64,000 nt of DNA from Agroathelia rolfsii (GCA_018343915.1 JABRWF010000005.1:4065001-4129000); one strand, 5' to 3'. Shown: positions 1-12,729, numbered from the stretch's first letter. A program made the numbers and translations. Notes: generated from the sequence alone by a model not told the origin.

Positions 1-1252
1 GAAACATCGAGGAGCTTCACAAGCCGTTTGCCAATCGCGTTCAGCTTCTCCACGTCGTCCTTGGAACGCGTCCAGACCTGGATACGATCCACCTTGGTCC
101 TAAGACTGACAACAGCGCCACAGATATCATCGCCCTCCTCAAGCTCCTCGCCGATAAGCGCCATCGCAAGCCAGCTCCAGCACCTATCGAGCAACTGCGG
201 GTTATTCTTCATCGTCAGCACCCACTTGCCGCCGTTGGCGTTCGCGGGGTCTTCCCACATCGGCTTGATGCCGGATTTGAACAGGTGGTAGTTGGAGTTG
301 CGCTCCAGTTTCGAGGGAGGCTTGAGCCAGTTGAAGTACCTGCAGAAGGACTCGACCGTATCAAAGTCGCCGATGACAGTCAGGCCCGCCTCGTAATCGC
401 CCGATTCAGGGGGAGGGTAGGCCGACGGTGGCCCGCTTGTAGCTGTGGCAGGCGTGAAGGGTAAGTTCGCCTTGGAGTCGTGATAGATCGTCCTGCACCA
501 GATCGCCATCACACCCTTTAGTAAATAACAAATTCCATAAAGTTACACAAGTAGACGGTAGACACATACCATGAGAACTGCAACGGATGCTCGGCCGGTT
601 TAGCCAGCACGCCTGGCGTCTTGGGATCCTCCACCATCTCCGGCTCGGGCGGCTTGGCGGACCCATCGATACTCAGCGTGCGCGCTTTGACCAATCTAGC
701 GGTGATCGCATCCAGACTAGGTATATTCTTATATCCCACCCGCGTCTTCCTCACATTGCCCCCATTGCTGTTCGCGCTTGCATCCGACACAGGCGTGGCT
801 CCCTCCTGTCGATCGAGCTTCTCCAGCGTCTCCGACGTCAATGGCTCCAGCTGACGATCGCTGGACCCATCCAGGCCGCCGCTCCCAGGCGGCACGGGCG
901 TCGTCGACTGCGGCGGCGAGATCGCGATCGCATTCGGCGAGGTCGAGCGAGTCGAGGGTGCTTGTACGGCAGTTGAATCGGCTGCCGAGGCTGCCGTTGC
1001 GGACGATGCCGTCGTCGACACGGACGCAGATGAGCCCGTGCGCAGGAGGAGGGAGGGGTCTAGGCGCGGGCGTGAAGATGAGCCCGTAGATGATGCGGCG
1101 CTGTTGTTGCTGCTGCTGCTGTTGATTCGAGCCGCGAGCTGGTTGAGCGATGGCAGACGGCCGGCGCCTAGCGGTCGTTCGGGCTTGGGTGCAGCGACAG
1201 ACGGCTGCTGTTGTGACTGTTCTGTGGACGGTGCAGTGCCGGTATTGCTCAT
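1..1252 (-). CDS. eIF4E2: Class II eIF4E (eIF4E2/4EHP-like) cap-binding protein, 3'-partial
   Basis: Binds the mRNA 5' cap in the cytoplasm; class II members usually repress or specialise translation rather than drive it. Two exons are seen: 570-1252 and 1-492, with the intron at 493-569. Splicing joins HPLQFSW to TIYHDSKANLPF in frame. The start at 1252 (MSNTGTAPS) follows a short upstream in-frame extension that looks like 5' leader. The first ~190 residues are Ser/Gln/Pro-rich and low complexity. The eIF4E fold follows, with HLFKSGIKPMWED, GGKW and a later VWTR. The Trp equivalent to human W56 is Tyr (GDYEAGL), and HLFKxGIKPMWED is the 4EHP version, which is why I call class II. The dorsal Trp of the VEDFW motif (human W73, partner binding) is Cys here (VESFC). 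The gene continues beyond position 1, so the C-terminus is missing. Confidence 0.88.
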
Positions 1253-1808
1253 GGCGGTTCGTGGACAAGATGCACGCCAGAGCAAGTTGTGATATCATCA
1301 TCGCCTTCATTGATGCCCAAATTGCTCACGGGGTAATCACTCTTCCTTTTTTTCAGATCATTAACAAGAAATAAGATTGTGTGAATGTAACGTAGTATGA
1401 GAATTTAAGGCTACAAGAAAAACAACTATATGGAAGGAAGACAAAGACAGTATGTGATAATCGTCAAGACACAGATTGCTGTGTGGTCAATATAGTCCGT
1501 GGTAATGCGAGAACAAAATGCGATGAATACAACAATGAGCGTGACAGTGCGTATAGTAGAGAAGAAGGACAATGTTGACAAGTTCAGTAGTTTGCTATTT
1601 TCAAGCAAGAAAAAGAAAACAAGGAACAAGAAAGCAAAAAAGAAGGTATACACAGTTAGAAAGCATTCGAAAAATCACGAAAAAGCGACCCAAAAACGAA
1701 AGCATGACAAGTCGTGAAATGGACATGACAATTGAACATCAAACACAGTGACAAAGATACGCATATGCACGATCCAATGCACGGGCAGAGGAAATCCTAC
1801 AAAGGTGT
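1253..1808. other. Intergenic: promoter side of the eIF4E2 gene and 3' side of the next gene
   Basis: No reading frame here resembles a protein. The stretch at about 1500-1720 is A-rich with many AAG/AAA runs on the plus strand. It probably holds the 5' leader of the eIF4E2-like gene and the 3' untranslated region of the gene ending at 1809. No clear TATA box or other element could be assigned. Confidence 0.5.
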
Positions 1809-3679
1809 TCAACACCTGAGGAACATCTCTACCGGGATCGGCTTCCTCCTCAGGCCAGAGCCGGAGCTGCTAGAGCTCTCCTCGCTGCCAACGGTGCTCG
1901 TACTCCCGCGTCGTCTCAGTTTCTTACCCAAAGCGTCATCATCATGCGACTCACGCGCAGCGCTAGCGCCGGCGTTGGACGACATCGACGTCCGCGGCGC
2001 TGCTGGTGCTGCAGTAGCAATCACAGTGGCCTTGGACGGAGATGCCGTCGTCGCAGCGGATGAAGGCTTCGGGACCGGCTTTGTGCTCGACCTGGAGCCA
2101 AAGTAAAACTTGAGCAACGGCGTAAACGAGCCGGCAGCGGCGCTGGTGGCCACCGTCGGGGATGATAAGTCCGCAGCAGCGGATGAAAGCGTCGAGGAGG
2201 ACCAGCGCGAGCGCAGCCCTTGCTGGTACATATCTTGTGCTTGAGCTTGGAAATCCGTGTCGAGCCCGGGTGTCATCGAAAGATAAGAAGCCGAGTTGGG
2301 TACCGAGAACATATACTCATCATCGTTGTCGTTGTCGAAAGTTGGAATCTCAGGAAGGGCGCGGGATAGATACTGCTCCTCGATACCATGGACAGCGTCC
2401 ATCTGGAGGTCCAGTGGCGAGCTTGGCAGAGACACCGGCAGGCTCAAGGGCGCGTCTACCTCGCAGTCGAAATCGAACTCGGGGATGTCCATCTCCTGCG
2501 AGTACACGCTCACACGCGAGACGACTTCCTCAGTCTCATCGATGTCATCCGGGATCGCCGAGCGAGGCGGGGGACGAGGTGAAATGGGCGACAACGACGA
2601 CTTTTGCACTGCCGGCATAGGCGGGGGCGGGGGCGCGCGCTTAGGGACAGGAGGGTACGCGCGCCTCCTACTGCAAGCCATCTCTGGATCAAGGGCAGCG
2701 CTCGGTCGTGCCGTCCTCTTCGAACCGGAGCGCTTGCGCCACCCGGAAGGAACAGGAGGCGAAGGCGGGCGACAAATGGAATCTGGGCGTAGCTTGGGGG
2801 TGGAGGAGGCTGCAGGGACCGAAATTTCTTGGACAGGAACAACAGGCTCGAATAAATCCTTGAGCTCTTGCATATAGAATTCATGCCCATCGTCTTCTTC
2901 CTCTTCGTTTACACAGACTACTCGAGGGAGGGACTTGGAAGGAATACACAGGGGTTTGATACAGGCGCGCCTTGGGACGACAGCACGAGGAAGACAGAAT
3001 TCGTCGTCTGACGTAGGAGGCGTAGGGAGTTCGTCAGGCTCTGAGCGGGGGCTAGACGTCGACTCAGAGTCATGAGATGTAGCGATTGATGGAGAGGGAG
3101 ATGTACAATTTTCCTGACGGAAGGATGTAGCAATTGGTACAGGTGAAAGAGGAGGATGAGGGAAGTCAAAGGTTCCACCATTGTGAGAGGCGAATGTAAG
3201 AGGCTCTTCTTCAGATTCCACAGGAGATGATGGTATGACCATATCTGGAATTGGTGGTAGAGGGCGAGAGAATCGACGAGGGGATTGCGGGGATCGAGGT
3301 GACTGGTACAACTCCAGCAGCTGATCAGTGTCGAAGCTGTATTCACTCAACGACCGCACACGCTCGAGAGGAGCGGTGAGAATAAATACGCCTGAAGCAC
3401 GCTTTGCGCGAGCGCCAAGATTTTGCCTCTTGACCTCGTCACTGGGAGACTCGTAGGCATATGGCGAATCACTTCGCAGGGCTAATGGTGCTTGCTCGTC
3501 TTCAGAAAGCTCGGGAATCGTTTGCAAAAAGCGGCCAGAAATGGGTCTGATAAGTTTGCGAGTGCGAGTTCGCAGTGTACGCTTTAATCTAGGGCTGTCG
3601 AAGACTGGAGAGCAAGATGACAAGAATGAGACTTATGTGGTATATTCGAGAGGGAGAGATACATACAGGAGTTCATCAT
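1809..3679 (-). CDS. Hypothetical Ser/Pro-rich disordered protein, about 600 aa
   Basis: Not recognised. The main frame (1809-3604) encodes about 600 residues, rich in Ser, Pro, Glu and Asp, with no membrane segment and no known domain. A basic N-terminal patch (RLKRTLRTRTRKLIRP) is followed by acidic and PPxP stretches (RAPPPPPMPA, PRPLPPIPDM) that could bind SH3 or WW domains, and the C-terminus is basic (GSGLRRKPIPVEMFLRC). Two starts are possible. An unspliced frame begins MSSCSPVFDS at 3623. I prefer an intron at 3605-3666, which has a consensus GTATGT donor and a CTCCAG acceptor and joins a 13-nt first exon (ATG at 3679, MMNS) to FDSPRLKR in frame. Such proteins are often cytoskeletal or polarity scaffolds in fungi, but that is only a guess. 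Confidence 0.7.
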
Positions 3680-6600
3680 GAGAAGTCGTTAAAAAAAGAT
3701 ACAACAAATTACCAAAGGAACAAATCAACTGCAAGACTAGCAGCAGCCGGAGAAGAGTGAAGAAAGCAGGGCAGAGTGAGCGAAGGGACGTTGTTGGTCC
3801 ATCGCTCTTGTTCTTATAAACGACGCAACATCTCTTTTGTCGATCCTTGCTCAAATCCGGGAACAAAAGCTTCAGAAGCGCACATTGTACTTTTAATCTC
3901 CGCCACCGCTCTCTTGCCGCCGGCATTGGTGGCTGTACCCTCCTCATTCGGCCATTCGTTTGTGTTCCCCTTCCTAGAAAAAACAACAGCAGTCCTCAGC
4001 GTACAAACTAGATATCTTTTTGAGAATAATACCCATTTAACTGTACTTTTAATTCCGTGCAGCTAGCAAAACTCAGCTGTGTCATCCTAGCACGGTCAGT
4101 TGTCTGACTTCAAACTCCAACACCCTGCAAGTCGCTTCGAAGCGGAGTTTGAACTCGTAGACCCTATTGTGCGACATCTCTTTGGTCTCGACCCCTGGGA
4201 CTCATACTTTTGTTGTTGTTGTTGTTGTTTGTTCATGGTCACTCTCTGGACGATGACAATAGCGGTATGCTGCTCGGACACAATACAGTTATACACAACT
4301 ACGTGAGGTCCGGTTTCTGGTGCTGTCTCATGCCCGTCTCGTGCTCAGACTCTCCGTGGACTTAGCATAAGTGCCACTCTGCTACTAATCGAACCTCATC
4401 ATGTTGCTGATTACAAAGCTTTGACCTCATTGAATTTCATTTGGAGTCTCCGTATCTATGATCAATACAGATCCCGGGCCGCAAATAGTCAAGACTCATC
4501 GTTTCCAGATCGAGTTTGGGTCTACCGACACCCTGCATTACATTAGTACTCAATGAAATATCTTGACTAAATTTCGGCTTTCGTAAAGAAATAGTGCTTT
4601 GAACCTATAGTGTTGGACTTTCGTAACGTTTGTCAAGTTGAACGGCAGATTCTTCCTAACCGTACTGGCGAGATGACATCCATCTCAATATGATTTCATT
4701 TTCACACAGCCGCACTACAGACTAAACCAACGTTATTAACTCGGTTTCACCCGGGGAGTGTTACACTAAATAATCATAAGCGCAATCATACACCTTGGAT
4801 GCTTTCTTATCAAACTTATCGATTATCATCGATATATCATCTCCGCAAAACCCCATACTGCGCCGTCAGCTGCTGTTGATACCCTTGACCCCCAACATTC
4901 CTATGGGATATGAGTTGTCAACTATACTTTGCTACCAGCAAGGTGTAGTAAAAGGTTGATCTTGCGCTTTCAAGCCTAACACTGCTATTAAAATCATTAG
5001 ATTTCCAGCCCTCTGTCTTGAGGTTCTGTCGAAGGTCTTCAACATGTAAAACTGCAAACTCTGTTGTAAGCCAAAAACCTTGAAGTACAGCGAATCAGAG
5101 AATCTCTCACAGAAGCATCCTAGGCTATAGGACCAACTCTTAACGGAACATGTAAATCAACTATGTATCAGATATATTGATGCCGGTGTGTTTCTATAGC
5201 CATGATATGTTTATGCGCTGTCGAAGAAAATGATCCAAGCCAGACGTTGCGTCTCTTATGGAAGATGGAATGTTTGGCTCAAGTAACTGTTTTGACGAGG
5301 GATAGAACCTTGTCTGTCACATGGATTTGTTGGTAGCATTATCCGGTGACATTGGATATACATCATTCAAGAGTGATACCGCCTTCTTGGGGAAGTTCTC
5401 TAGTGCTTACCGAATCCAGCTTTTTGATGGCATCTATCTTATCACAGGCAAGCTTAATTAAAGTTATACCCTTCTCAGGCTCTGGCTTCCTCGCATAATA
5501 GGATGGCAAACTATGAGAATAATGCGATCGTCTATACAGTAGAGCTTGAGACCAAGCAAGAAAAAACTGGAGTAGTTAGAGATGAGGGCAACCGGGAGCT
5601 CGGCTTTAGACAGGTCAAATTGTATTCTAGTAGGTTGAGGTAATTTTATACTTCGCCGTTAAATAAAGCCACAGTCCGCGACGCTCGGGCGGTCATGATG
5701 ATATATATCACGGGTCTGGAACATTAATAACAGCCTGGAAAATGCAAGGATACGTGCAGCATCACGGGAGCGGATGTAGGTTGTTCCTTGGTTGATGGCC
5801 ACTATGATATCGAGATGTCCACGGTTCAGCTGAAGAATGTACCACTAACCGCTGGCGTCCCAATAGTGGACTTGAAATAGTTGTATCTAATTTGGTGCTT
5901 CGCGTTGGATAAACATAGGATCGGTCGACATTGTGTCATGTTGAGAACAAGCCAAGGAGTCGGAAGGATATAACGTTAACGAGGCATGTCAGAATGTACG
6001 GATCAAGTTGCGCCGCAACGTCGGTGGCGCTGTTTCCGCGGAGTGAGTCCTATTGATAAAATAAATGCTAAATTCTGCGAGTGCGACGCGCATGGACGGC
6101 AAGGCTGCGAAGATCCTCCATAACGGCACTTTATAGCCCAGCAGTTGAGCAGGAAACGGAGACAGAGATTGCGGAGACAAGATACATGCGTAGGGTGCCC
6201 CCTTGATTACCGGCCCCGCCGGGCCTGCCGTCCGTTCCCGTCGGGTTGAATGTAACTGCACGTGACCTCCGAGCTTTGAGCTCGCAAGGCGGCGGCGCTC
6301 GGCACGGCTCTTGCGTCCACCAGGAGATATGGTATCCAGTGTTTGTCGTCGCAGCATTGAGATGCTAGAGGTGATCATTCAACGATTCTGATCATGGCAA
6401 TGTCTTCATATCTTCATTTTCTTAGTAGCTGGAGCTGTGAAGCGCCCCCGTTAGCGCTGCTAGTGAGCTACAAGTTAATGATGCTCCGAAATTCAAGTTG
6501 AACCCGTTTTGATCGTGTGGTGACCATGCCTGCATTTGACCGGCTAGGTCACCGAGGCTGCTGACATGCTTACTATAGCCGTCAGCCACACCCAAAAATA

Positions 6601-6760
6601 TGTCATCAGGCTACATCATTGTTCGCTATGTAAACCCGCAGACGTGAACAGACGACCGGCTCGTCTTTCTGTGTTACCTGCTCTTAAGCTGTTCCCCGCT
6701 AACTTGTAGTTTCCCCACTTGCCCGCGAACAACAAAAAAGACCCGTGATTGTTGTAAGAA
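3680..6760. other. Gene-poor interval
   Basis: About 3 kb without a convincing gene. Frames at 3633-3986 and 5989-6378 (minus) and 4100-4306 (plus) are short, lack domain features and have no plausible splice partners. A short (TTG)n repeat lies at 4210-4229. From 4300 to 5980 every frame is closed by frequent stops. The left part probably holds the 5' leader of the gene ending at 3679, and the right part the promoter of the transporter starting at 6761. I see no terminal repeats or transposase remnants. Confidence 0.5.
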
Positions 6761-8725
6761 ATGTCCTCCACGACTCTGAGGGATAACAACCACGAGGCTG
6801 CACAAAAAGATTCCACTCAGGCAGCCCCGCCACCGAACGATGCGCCTCTTGATCCGGGCCCCCCACCTGATGGTGGTCTTACTGCCTGGTTAACTATCCT
6901 GGGTAGTGCGTTGGCCACAGTAGTCAGTTTCGGAGCTATAAATGCTTTCGTATGTTGCTGTTACCTTTTCTCTTTCAAAGCATGTGGTATTCATCTAGTA
7001 TATACAGGGTGTCTTCCAATCGTACTACACGACACATCAGCTGAAGAATTATCCTTCCTCAACGATATCTTTCATTGGAGCCGTAGAGCTCAGTCTCGTC
7101 TACTGGCTTGGTCCCATAACAGGCCGGATATTCGATGCGTATGGTCTTGGTGTCAGTTTTTACAATTCCCTCATAGACGGCTCCCCCTCCCCGTCCTAAT
7201 ACCACACTGTATACATAGGTCATATATCCCCTGGGGTCCTTGCTCTGCGTGCTTTCCATGATGTTCCTCTCCGTTTGCCAAGACGGCCAAATCTGGCAGT
7301 TTTTCTTGGCCCAGGCGCTTCTCACCGGTTTTGGAAATGCATTACTGTAAGTCAATAAAGAAACTGATAATATAGTTCATTTTATTCATGGTTTGCCTTA
7401 ACAGCTTTACACCCGTAAGTTGGCAAATCTTCTGTTTTGCTTAATTTGTTTCTAATTTACGTTATCAGTTGATGGCAGTTGCTGGCCATTGGTTCCGCAA
7501 AAGGCGTGCTTTTGCATTAGGTGTCCTGGGCATTGGTTCGTTTTTTATCTTTATAATTATCGGCCCGATATTTGTATTTTGCTGACTTTGTTCCTCGTAT
7601 TCAGGTCCCGCTCTCGGTGGAACTGTAATTCCCATCATGCTCCAACGGCTTATTCCTGAAATTGGTTTTGGTTGGGCTGTGAGGTCAGCTGACAGTTTCA
7701 ATTTTTGGCCGTCCCTTCTACCATATTGAATTCAATAAAATTAGAACTATTGGATTCCTCCAATTGGCTGTTTTCACTGTTGCTTTCTTCCTCATCAAGA
7801 CTCGTTTGCCACTTAAGAAGCACGTTTCGCTTTCTGGCATCATCGACTTGCATGGATTCAAAGATATTCGTTACGTTCTCGCTGCTTTCGGTTCCTTCTT
7901 GTAAGCCCGTGACTTCATCCCCTCTAGCCTCCTGCGACCGATTGAAATTGAATACATTTTCATAGATATGTTTACGGATTGTTCATCCCATACTTCTACA
8001 TTGAAGACTACGGCTCGTTTCACAACATGGCCAGCAACCTTTCGGGCAATCTGCTTGCTATCCTGAACGCAACATCAATTTTTGCCCGTGTTATCCCCGG
8101 AGTTTTGGCCGATAGAGTTGGCGTGTAAGCCCTTTAGCCCTCATAAGCAAACACCTCTCATATTTATTTGCCCGAATTTCGGTGCTTTAGACTTACCGTG
8201 CTTGTCCCGTGTACATTCTTTTCGGGTATCCTGACGTTTGCCCTGTGGCTTCCATCACGAGGCGCTGTGCCCATCACTGTCTTCGCAGCCTTGTACGGTC
8301 TTACAGGCGGTGGTTTCGTCTCCCTCATGCCAAGCTATGTCGCGACAATTTCTCCACCAGAGAAATTTGGTGCTCGTCTAGGTGCGGTGCTTCTCTCCTA
8401 GCCCTTTCGATTGCTTGAACTTGGGCTCATGAACATTATTAACATTACTACAGGCTCGATGTATCCCTTCATGGCACTTGCCGCACTTGTTGGAACACCC
8501 ACTGCTGGTGCATTTGTGCCCCGTCCGTTCACACAGCAGCACTTTAACCACCTCATCATCTTCACGGGTACCGTGCTTATCGGTGGCAGCGTCATTATTG
8601 CCCTCCCTGGGTTCCTTAGCAAGCGTAATCAAAGCGGTCCGGAGGGCAATGCCACTCAGCAGTCATCCAAGACAGTCACTCCCCAGAGCTCTGGTGATCT
8701 GGAGAAGGGGGGACAATCAAATTGA
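6761..8725 (+). CDS. MFS transporter, monocarboxylate permease (MCT/SLC16-like) family
   Basis: Predicted plasma-membrane or organellar transporter of monocarboxylates or related small acids; the substrate cannot be told from sequence. The N-terminus is cytosolic, Pro-rich and carries the family motif PPDGGLTAWLTILGSA just before helix 1. Splicing of 6950-7007 gives INAFGVFQSYYTTHQL, the classic MCT helix-1 continuation. Later exons encode YPLGSLLCVLSMMFLS, LTGFGNALLFTP, AGHWFRKRRAFALGVLGIG and GTVIPIMLQRLIPE, all diagnostic of fungal MCT-like proteins. The last exon (from about 8453) encodes SMYPFMALAALVGTPTAGAF and a hydrophilic tail ending at the stop at 8723-8725. About nine to ten exons with introns near 50-60 nt are needed, and no frame break is evident. 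The gene stands alone next to the E(z) pair. Confidence 0.88.
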
Positions 8726-9525
8726 TTGTGCACTGCTTGGATACTCATTCTTCATGTTATCATGTCAAGCACGAATGATCTCACGGCAGCTAACTGAGGA
8801 CACTTGCTTTCTTGGGGCTCGTGTGTCATTCGTGACGAAATACCCTTTCTTCCCTCATTAATAGATGGCAAAGGACAATGATCATCATTAGCTCATCATA
8901 TTTGTCTTTGAGTTTCTTGTCAACCTTGCGTCGTTTATTCTGTCTCCTCAAGCTATCAAGCTACCTGCATAGTATTACATTTAAATACACCTATTGTTAT
9001 TATTGTCTGAGGCGTGCAAAATTTATAGGAGCGTTCCAGGACTGTACGATACTTTATCTGAATTGTTTGTTTTCCTCAATTATGATAGATTTTTACTGGA
9101 TCTAGTGCCAGTGCGTGCATGTGTACTTGACTAGAGCCTAGAGACGCGAACGGTACAAACCTCTCCAGTGCTCTTTACAGTGAAGATTGAACATCCCTGC
9201 CATTTCATCTCCCACAGGCGAGTGAAGTGAACTAGTACGCAAATGAGTAACCCGACATGATTCCTTCTGGCTTCTGTAGCAAACCGTCAATGAGCCATCA
9301 ATGGCGCGGGCCGTATGCCCGGTACCTGCCAGTGGCTATCAGCTCTGCTGCGCCACTGAACGCGCTCCTGCCTGGTGTCCAACTTAAGAGTGTATCCAAG
9401 TACATTCACTGTAAGCTAAGGAGACTCAATTAAGATATTCTTTTTCTCATGATGTACCATTTCGACCGGGAAAGCAATCCTTCGGAAGCCCTAGGCTTTC
9501 CTCGTACTCGGCACTTAGCAGCTCC
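8726..9525. other. Intergenic, 3' region of the MFS gene and promoter of the first E(z) gene
   Basis: Nothing protein-like. The 8880-9105 frame is T-rich and hydrophobic by composition only. The stretch before 9526 probably contains the promoter of the first E(z)-like gene, but no known fungal operator could be recognised. Confidence 0.45.
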
Positions 9526-12500
9526 ATGGAACCGCATTCTGACGATGACATGAACGGACTAGCGCCTCTGCGCGAGCCCACAGAATCACCAGCAGATCCT
9601 ATTTTGGGCTATCTTGACGAAGGGGCTGAACTGACACCGGAAATTGTTACGCAAATCCATCGTAAAATTTGGGAATCATATCAGAATTTCCAGAAGAGCG
9701 CGTCAGAGGTGGTCTTGGAACAGTTATCTCGTCGGCTTGTGGGGGCGTTGGGGCAGGCCTCCAACGATCAATTCCTAGAAGAAATGCTCGCCAGGGGTGA
9801 TGTCATCGACAGGGACCCCGATATCATGATGGACGTGGACGTCGATGGTCCTAGTCATGACAATGATCCGATTGAAACAATTTACTGCGATGATCTCACT
9901 GAGAAAAAGATTGGTGCGCTGAAGGTGGAGACGCAGCATGTGATGTTGGAATCTCTTTTGGATACTGGCGATAACACACCACAGCATCTTTTGCAATACA
10001 TCAAGGATGTATGCAAAGAGCACCCGCGTTATGAGGTGTGTATGACGTCTGAGCTTCAATTCTTATTATTCCACTCATAGTATCTTCTGTAGTCTGTTAC
10101 ACCATTGATACATAACGTCAGGTATAACGGTCTTAGAAAAAAGGTCCAACTGGGGTCTCACAAGGTTGTCCGACATATCCTAGAATTTCTGCCCTCCGCA
10201 GATAAGGAAGAGTTCGATATCAAATTTCTACAGAGGAAATATCGCAGCGGCTTTGCTTGGCAAACACATTGGAGAGACCCTGATGGTAGACCACCTACTT
10301 TGCTGTGTATGTTCTTAGCTGATGCCATGGATTGTCAGCGGATAATATTCTGGTCCAAGCGGCTCGCAAAATCCACTACATCTTTGGGGTTTCGCCTCGC
10401 GAACTGTCTAGCTTCCCAGGTTTCTCTGACCTAAATATGGCTATTCAGCGTATTTCTCAAAGGTTATACATGATGTTCATGATACCGTCTGAAGGGATCA
10501 GTTCTGATAGTCTCAAGTAGGGAGCCCATCTTGTGGAGTGACGAGTTCCACACAGATAAGCAAAGCGCCGGTTACACGGAACTCCGAAATCGTACAACTT
10601 ACAGCGAGCACGATTTGGCGCCACGGCTAGAAAAGATGATGGAAGTTTTCTGTCCCCAGATCAACTGTCATGAACCGAATTGCCGCCTCCATAAACGTGT
10701 GTCTAGATAAATGGGCATATCAGGAACAATTTCTTGCTAATATTATGCTAGAACCAAAGCCCATCATCAAAGAGGTCAAGCCTAAGAAGCAGAACTCGGC
10801 TCTGAGGACAATTAAGCTTCGTTCGAAAGAGCCAAATCCGTGCGGAGAGAATTGTTTCTTGCATTTAGATGAAGATAATGAAAATGGTGATAATCGGGAA
10901 GCAGTAGGTTGTTAACATTTCCAAAAAAAACTGCTTCATTGACATAGTAGAAAACAGTATTGGTCTCCAATGGAGCACGAGACATTTAAAACTCTGCTGA
11001 AAATGATGCCAGATGAATTGCCTTGTGACCTTGCAATCATTTCTCGTCTTCCTTGCTCAGAGGTAAAGAGTTCTTATTTTGATTGTAATAATTACTGATT
11101 GTCTTCTCGGGAACAAAGGTCTTTTTACAGCGAGAAAAGGACCTTGATACGGAGAGAATCCTCTATATGAGAGATAAACATGATGCAAATGACTCCCAAA
11201 AACATGTAGAAAAAGATGACGGTATGATCCGTATCGTTTCACCTGTATTATTACTAACCAAAAATATATATATCTAGATATTTTACTCGACCCGTGCTTG
11301 ATTATTCCACTCTAAAGCTAGATGATTGACTGACGGGATTTAAATAGGCCTCGCCCGTGTTCTCATGCCGGGCCATGCGGCGTAGAAACAAACTGTAAAT
11401 GTTTCAAAAAGGGCCAGTATTGCTCAAGGAATTGTTCTTGTTCAAAGAGTTGTTCGTATGCCGTCGTAAAACTTGCCAGGCACGAATGACTCAATTCTAT
11501 CAGGCAAAAACCGTTGGAAAGGCTGTAGATGCAACAAGCCTAAGAAGAAAGGACTCGCACAGAGGAGTTCTAGCGAAATGCGCTGTAAGAGTGAGACATG
11601 TCCTTGTCGCAAGATAGATCGGTCAGTTTGAAATACTCTAGATATATGTTTCGACGAATTTTCTCACGTTGCTTTAGAGAATGTGAGCCAGGAGTATGCT
11701 ACCGTTGCATCGAGTATAGAATTTCTGCGGTTTGTTACAACATAATATCTCACGGTATTTTTATAGGATCCCATGCATGAACACAGTCATACAGCGGGGT
11801 GACATAAAGGTAAATCACGCCGAATGAATTTTACTGGTCTAAAGCTTCGTCTTATGCCTTGGTACCAGGAACTCGAAATCAAGCCTGGATCTCACGGGCT
11901 TGGAGCATTCGCTGTCGATACAATCAAGCAAGACGATTACATTGGGGGTATAATGCCCAAACTTTCCTTGTACGCATCCTTTACTGAGCAACTCGTGAGC
12001 TCTAGAATATCTCGCCGAATTGGTTCCGGATCAAATATCTTCTATATGGACGTAGGTTGCAATAGGCAATCAAGCTTACACATATCTTATGCTCATCACA
12101 AAACTTAGATATCCTCGTGTTTTCAACAAGCTCAACTACTTGTTTGATTACAACAGTGCCGGCGCACTTGACGCAATCCGAGCAGGGAATGAGATTAGAT
12201 ACATAAATCACCAAGTGCCAAGCAACTGCATGGGACGCCGTATGAAACTTTTCTGTAAACCTGAAGGGTTAATCTGATCTGTGCTTTTTTAGGGGTCCAG
12301 TTAGTCAATGGAGAACACCGCCTAGGAATCTATGCCAGTTCGTCTGTTCGCACATCAATATCGAGTGTGCAATCCTAATAAAGCAATTAACTTATAGCGC
12401 AGAGAATTCGTCCTGGTGCTGAACTCTTTCTGGATTACGGGGTCAACTACTGGAACGAAGAAGATCCAACAGTATCCCATCCGGACGAGGCATTGCCTAG

Positions 12501-12528
12501 CTCATCAGATGGAACCGCGGGGATTTAA
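9526..12528 (+). CDS. E(z)/EZH2-type histone H3K27 methyltransferase, upstream tandem copy
   Basis: Putative catalytic subunit of Polycomb repressive complex 2, a nuclear enzyme that methylates histone H3 Lys27 to silence chromatin. The N-terminal region is acidic. The pre-SANT cysteine cluster FCPQINCHEPNCRLHK and PCGENCFLH follow, as in EZH2. Next come the SANT2-like segment WSPMEHETFKTLL, then the CXC domain (GPCGVETNCKCFKKGQYC, SCSKSCKNRWKGCRC, ETCPCRKIDRECEPGVCYRC), and the SET domain: GSHGLGAF, EYLAEL, RYINHQVPSNC, LVNGEHRLGIYAS, ELFLDYG. About 14 exons with 45-70 nt introns restore one frame from ATG 9526 to TAA 12526-12528, so it appears intact. The SET EYxGE motif reads EYLAE (Gly to Ala). 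An independent homologue lies 1.5 kb downstream on the same strand. H3K27 specificity is inferred from CXC plus SET. Confidence 0.88.
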
Positions 12529-12729
12529 TGCACGCGTGGCTAGCGAGATTTGTAGAGGGAATGAGGGTCAAATATTAAAAAACTGTTTTTCCGTCGTCGT
12601 GATCATGAGCTTTTCGCATTTATTTGTGATTAATAAAGGATATATCGAAAGTGTGTAGGGACAGAACCACAATGATATTTGATATGAGGATTGCATAGGG
12701 TATAATTAATCAAAAGGATTGCGTTAAAA

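Noticed and set aside
3633..3986. 117-codon minus-strand frame upstream of the hypothetical gene
   Set aside because: It overlaps the likely 5' leader and first intron, contains no motif and is better explained as a chance frame.
5989..6378. 129-codon minus-strand frame
   Set aside because: Arg- and Ser-rich translation without domain features, no splice partners, and high GC by chance in an otherwise gene-poor region.
10105..10434. Long plus-strand frame reading through 10286-10338 in the first E(z) gene
   Set aside because: Its C-terminal part is out of frame with the downstream conserved segments; a 53-nt intron at 10286-10338 restores WRDPDADNILVQAARKI.
11941..12054. Apparent loss of the SET EYxGE motif in the first E(z) gene
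   Set aside because: An intron from the GGGG|GTATAATG donor to the TCTAG acceptor at 12005 restores GEYLAELVPDQIS in frame, so the motif is present and the gene is not broken.
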